Shown here one piece after another: positions 41,758 through 44,413 of a stretch of DNA of 44,413 nucleotides. This DNA comes from Neorhizobium sp. SHOUNA12A (GTDB lineage Bacteria > Pseudomonadota > Alphaproteobacteria > Rhizobiales > Rhizobiaceae). How positions within the stretch are numbered: position 1 is the first letter of the stretch; each line of letters begins with the position of its first letter. Both the position numbers and the translations under genes were made by a program. The notes beneath the pieces are model-generated. The model made no database searches, was not told the DNA's origin, and was given only the letters and a program-made list of their open reading frames with translations. The stretch is taken from the NCBI RefSeq assembly GCF_023006505.1, contig NZ_JALBGV010000049.1:1-44413 (forward strand), in the 5' to 3' direction.

Positions 41758-43365
41758 ATGAACGACAAGAGCAAGAAACCGCAGAAACTCAAAGCCCGCC
41801 TGCCGCGCGGCTTCGTCGATCGTTCCGCCGCCGATATCCACGCCACCAACGAGATGACCGCGAAGATCCGCGAAGTCTACGAGCGTTACGGTTTCGACCC
41901 GGTCGAGACGCCGCTGTTTGAATATACCGATGCGCTTGGAAAATTCCTGCCCGACAGCGACCGCCCGAACGAGGGCGTGTTCTCGCTGCAGGACGACGAC
42001 GACCAGTGGATGAGCCTGCGCTACGACCTGACCGCGCCGCTCGCCCGCCATGTCGCGGAAAACTTCAACGAGATCCAGCTGCCGTTCCGCACCTATCGCG
42101 CCGGTTACGTCTTCCGCAATGAAAAGCCGGGTCCTGGCCGTTTCCGCCAGTTCATGCAGTTTGACGCCGATACGGTCGGCGCGCCGGGCGTCCAGGCGGA
42201 TGCCGAAATGTGCATGATGATGGCCGATACGATGGAAGCGCTCGGCATCAGGCGTGGCGACTACGTGATCCGGGTGAACAACCGCAAGGTTCTGGACGGC
42301 GTCATGGAGGCGATCGGGCTTGGCGGCGACGACAAGGCTGGCCAGCGGACCATTGTACTTCGCTCGTTGGATAAATTGGATAAGTTTAGCTGGGAAGAAG
42401 TTGCAAAGCTTCTTGGCGAAGGTCGTAAGGATGAAAGTGGGGACTTCACCTCTGGTGCGAAATTAACATCGAGGCAAATCTACGACCTTCAGCGATTTAA
42501 GGATTTTGCTGCGCGAATTACAGAAGCATATTTTCCCGACGCTGCTCGCTTCATCCGCAGCTCGCCGAAAATGGCGGAGCAGCAATATAATGAGGTCCGT
42601 AAAGGCTTGAAGTTTTTGGGCGAGAACAATGTTCTGTCCGAGGGGATCGAAGAATTGATCACCATCCATAAGCTGGCCGCAGCAGCAGGTTACGCGAAGA
42701 TGGGTACTGATGGAGAAGAGCGCGTGAAGCTCGACCCGTCGGTCATCCGTGGTCTCGAATATTACACCGGCCCCGTTTACGAAGCTGAACTTCTCTTCGA
42801 CGTCACTAACGAGAAGGGCGAAAAAGTCGTGTTCGGCTCGGTCGGTGGCGGCGGGCGTTATGATGGCCTTGTGTCGCGCTTCATGGGCCAGCCGGTTCCG
42901 GCGACCGGCTTCTCGATCGGCGTCTCGCGCCTGATGACGGCGCTGAAGAACCTCGGCAAGCTCGGCCAGGGCGAAGTGATCGCACCGGTTCTGGTCACCG
43001 TCATGGATGGCGATGTCGAGAGCATGGGCCGTTACCAGCGCTTCACCCAGGCGCTGCGCAACGAAGGCATCCGCGCCGAGATGTACCAGGGCAACTGGAA
43101 GAAATTCGGCAACCAGTTGAAATATGCCGACCGCCGCGGCTGCCCGATCGCCATCATCCAGGGCGGCGACGAGCGGGCAGAGGGCGTCGTGCAGTTGAAG
43201 GACCTGATCGAAGGCAAGCGCCTTTCCGGCGAGATCGAGGACAATGCCAGCTGGCGCGAGGCGCGTGTGGCGCAGGAAACCGTTCCCGAGGCGGATCTGG
43301 TCGCCAAGGTGAAGGAGATTCTCGCCGCTCAGGCGGAGGATCGGAAAAGGGCGGGCAATGCGTGA
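41758..43365 (+). CDS. hisS: Histidyl-tRNA synthetase
   Basis: A 535-residue class II aminoacyl-tRNA synthetase charging tRNA-His. It contains motif 1/2 elements (PLFEYTD, LRYDLTAPLARHVA, FRTYRAGYVFRNEKPGPGRFRQFMQFDAD), the histidine-specific RGLEYYTGPVYEAEL and motif 3 GGGGRYDGL, then an anticodon-binding domain (about 430-525). Its length slightly exceeds the usual rhizobial 500. About 42345-42730 has lower GC and different codon choice from the two ends. It is followed by a RIME-like repeat and hisZ. Confidence 0.95.
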   Translation: MNDKSKKPQKLKARLPRGFVDRSAADIHATNEMTAKIREVYERYGFDPVETPLFEYTDALGKFLPDSDRPNEGVFSLQDDDDQWMSLRYDLTAPLARHVAENFNEIQLPFRTYRAGYVFRNEKPGPGRFRQFMQFDADTVGAPGVQADAEMCMMMADTMEALGIRRGDYVIRVNNRKVLDGVMEAIGLGGDDKAGQRTIVLRSLDKLDKFSWEEVAKLLGEGRKDESGDFTSGAKLTSRQIYDLQRFKDFAARITEAYFPDAARFIRSSPKMAEQQYNEVRKGLKFLGENNVLSEGIEELITIHKLAAAAGYAKMGTDGEERVKLDPSVIRGLEYYTGPVYEAELLFDVTNEKGEKVVFGSVGGGGRYDGLVSRFMGQPVPATGFSIGVSRLMTALKNLGKLGQGEVIAPVLVTVMDGDVESMGRYQRFTQALRNEGIRAEMYQGNWKKFGNQLKYADRRGCPIAIIQGGDERAEGVVQLKDLIEGKRLSGEIEDNASWREARVAQETVPEADLVAKVKEILAAQAEDRKRAGNA

Positions 43366-43370
43366 GCTCT

Positions 43371-43544
43371 ACCCCCCTCTGTCCTGCCGGACATCTCCCC
43401 CACAAGGGGGGAGATCGGCTGGGCTACTGCTCACCACTTCCTATCTAACGTCGCGTCCTTCGCAGCGCTCCTTCGGGGGCGTCGGTCATGCCGCTTGTGA
43501 TCTCCCCCCTTGTGGGGGAGATGCCCGGCAGGGCAGAGGGGGGT
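43371..43544. repeat. RIME-like palindromic intergenic repeat, copy 2 (hisS-hisZ)
   Basis: The arms 43371-43415 and 43499-43544 are inverted copies, and the left arm is nearly identical to the arms of copy 1 at 33995-34148. The spacer is about 83 bases and differs from copy 1. The element fills the gap between hisS and hisZ. Confidence 0.85.
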
Positions 43545-43563
43545 ATTCCTGGGGAGCGACCCC

Positions 43564-44413
43564 ATGCCCCTGATCGACATGCCCGATTTCTCCGCCGACC
43601 TCCTCGCCGAATTCGCCGCACGCCGCACCGAGCGGGTCAACACGCCGGTCATTCAGCCGGCCGAACCCTTCCTCGACATGGCCGGCGAGGATCTGCGCCG
43701 TCGGATTTTCCTCACCGAAAGCGAGACCGGCGCCAATCTCTGCCTGCGGCCGGAATTCACCATTCCGGTCTGCCTGCGCCACATCGAAACCGCAACCGGC
43801 ACCCCGAAACGCTATTCCTATCTTGGCGAGGTTTTCCGCCAGCGCCGCGAGGGTTCCCACGAATTTTATCAGGCCGGCATCGAGGATCTCGGGAATAAGG
43901 ATATCGCCAGTTCCGACGCCCGCGCGATTGGCGATGCGACCGGCATCCTGAAAGCGCTGCTGCCCGGCAGCAAGCTCGCGCTCACACTCGGCGACCAGGC
44001 GGTGTTCGAGGCGGTGGTCAAGGCGCTTGGCCTGCCGTTCGGCTGGCAGCGGCGGCTGATCCACGCGTTCGGCGACATGGCCCATCTCGAAGCGCTGCTG
44101 GAACGGCTCGCCAGGCCCCAGCCGGTCACCGGCCTTGATCCGGAGATCGCCGAACTGATCGCTTCGGACAACGAGGCGGATCTCGTCGCCCGCATCGACC
44201 GCACCATGCAGGAAACCGGGTATTCCACCAATGCCAGCCGTTCGCCGACCGAGATCGCGAGAAGGCTGAAGGAAAAGCTGGAACTGGCCGAAACCCGGCT
44301 GGACGGCACGGCGCTGCTGCTGCTGCGCGAGTTCCTGACGCTGCAGCTTCCGCTCGCCGAAGCGCCCGCCGCGCTCGCTGGTTTTGCCGATGCCGCCGGC
44401 CTGAAGCTCGGCG
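43564..44413 (+). CDS. hisZ: ATP phosphoribosyltransferase regulatory subunit HisZ (partial)
   Basis: The first 283 codons of HisZ, cut by the window edge. HisZ is a HisS-like paralogue without aminoacylation activity that activates short-form HisG, catalysing the first step of histidine synthesis. Visible are the FLDMAGEDLRRRIFLTESETGANLCLRPEFTIPVCLRHI and RYSYLGEVFRQRREGSHEFYQAGIEDLG blocks. The ATG at 43564 has GGGGAG upstream. Next to hisS and probably in the same operon; hisG would be expected just beyond the window. Confidence 0.93.
   Translation, partial: MPLIDMPDFSADLLAEFAARRTERVNTPVIQPAEPFLDMAGEDLRRRIFLTESETGANLCLRPEFTIPVCLRHIETATGTPKRYSYLGEVFRQRREGSHEFYQAGIEDLGNKDIASSDARAIGDATGILKALLPGSKLALTLGDQAVFEAVVKALGLPFGWQRRLIHAFGDMAHLEALLERLARPQPVTGLDPEIAELIASDNEADLVARIDRTMQETGYSTNASRSPTEIARRLKEKLELAETRLDGTALLLLREFLTLQLPLAEAPAALAGFADAAGLKLG

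Noticed and set aside
33995..43544. CRISPR array or insertion sequence at the repeated palindromes
   Set aside because: Only two distant copies, no regular spacers, no transposase, and no target-site duplication seen; they fit RIME-type intergenic elements.

Overview
This window looks like chromosomal DNA of a GC-rich alphaproteobacterium of the order Rhizobiales, most likely family Rhizobiaceae (Rhizobium, Neorhizobium, Agrobacterium or a close relative). The signs are a RibH2-type lumazine synthase behind an FMN riboswitch, a plant-type glutamate-cysteine ligase, a DUF1127 protein, a hisS-hisZ pair, a PPYWGVRGT-type outer-membrane barrel protein, and two copies of a RIME-like palindromic intergenic repeat. 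I assigned this from recognised families, not from a database search.

Layout. 1-2214: an efflux membrane-fusion protein (cut by the window edge), a NUDIX hydrolase and a tandem universal stress protein. 2356-13352: an accessory block of about 11 kb, closed on the right by tRNA-Gln(CTG). On the left is an imperfect direct copy of the tRNA 3' end plus its downstream flank, the arrangement expected of a tRNA-targeted island. The block holds two divergent operons. Leftward: family-3 solute-binding protein, HisM-type permease, TIM-barrel isomerase/epimerase, then an FCD-type GntR regulator. Rightward: PotABCD-like ABC transporter, an M24-fold protein that has lost its metal ligands, and a flavin reductase. 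Both operons begin at textbook sigma-54 (-24/-12) promoters in the AT-rich gap between them, so they are probably switched on together by an enhancer-binding protein encoded elsewhere. I read this as an undescribed uptake and degradation system for a small nitrogenous compound; the substrate is unknown.

13616-23264 is mainly housekeeping: Ppx/GppA phosphatase translationally coupled to RlmE, an MFS exporter divergent from a Tat-exported metallo-beta-lactamase-fold hydrolase, guaB, a small secreted protein, a MAPEG protein, a Tat-exported dienelactone hydrolase, and ribH2 with its FMN riboswitch. 23317-30239: a LysR regulator, a DUF1127 protein, a DUF937-like protein with NPF repeats, the pitA-rsmE-gshA cluster, and a DIPP-like NUDIX protein.

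30462-35513 is the glycolate oxidase locus: glcC-like regulator divergent from glcD-glcE-glcF, with a RIME-like repeat between glcE and glcF. 35573-39663: outer-membrane barrel protein, two tandem L,D-transpeptidases, 3-methyladenine DNA glycosylase (tag) and a HAD hydrolase. 39751-41613: a DUF305 protein and a His/Cys-rich secreted protein that look metal (copper) related, a methyltransferase-like protein and an orphan antitoxin-like protein. 41758-44413: hisS, whose middle third has visibly different base composition, a second RIME-like repeat, and hisZ (cut by the window edge).

Gene-free stretches over 300 bases: 2215-2557 holds a probable terminator and the tRNA-like copy; 6477-7105 holds the two sigma-54 promoters and possible activator sites.
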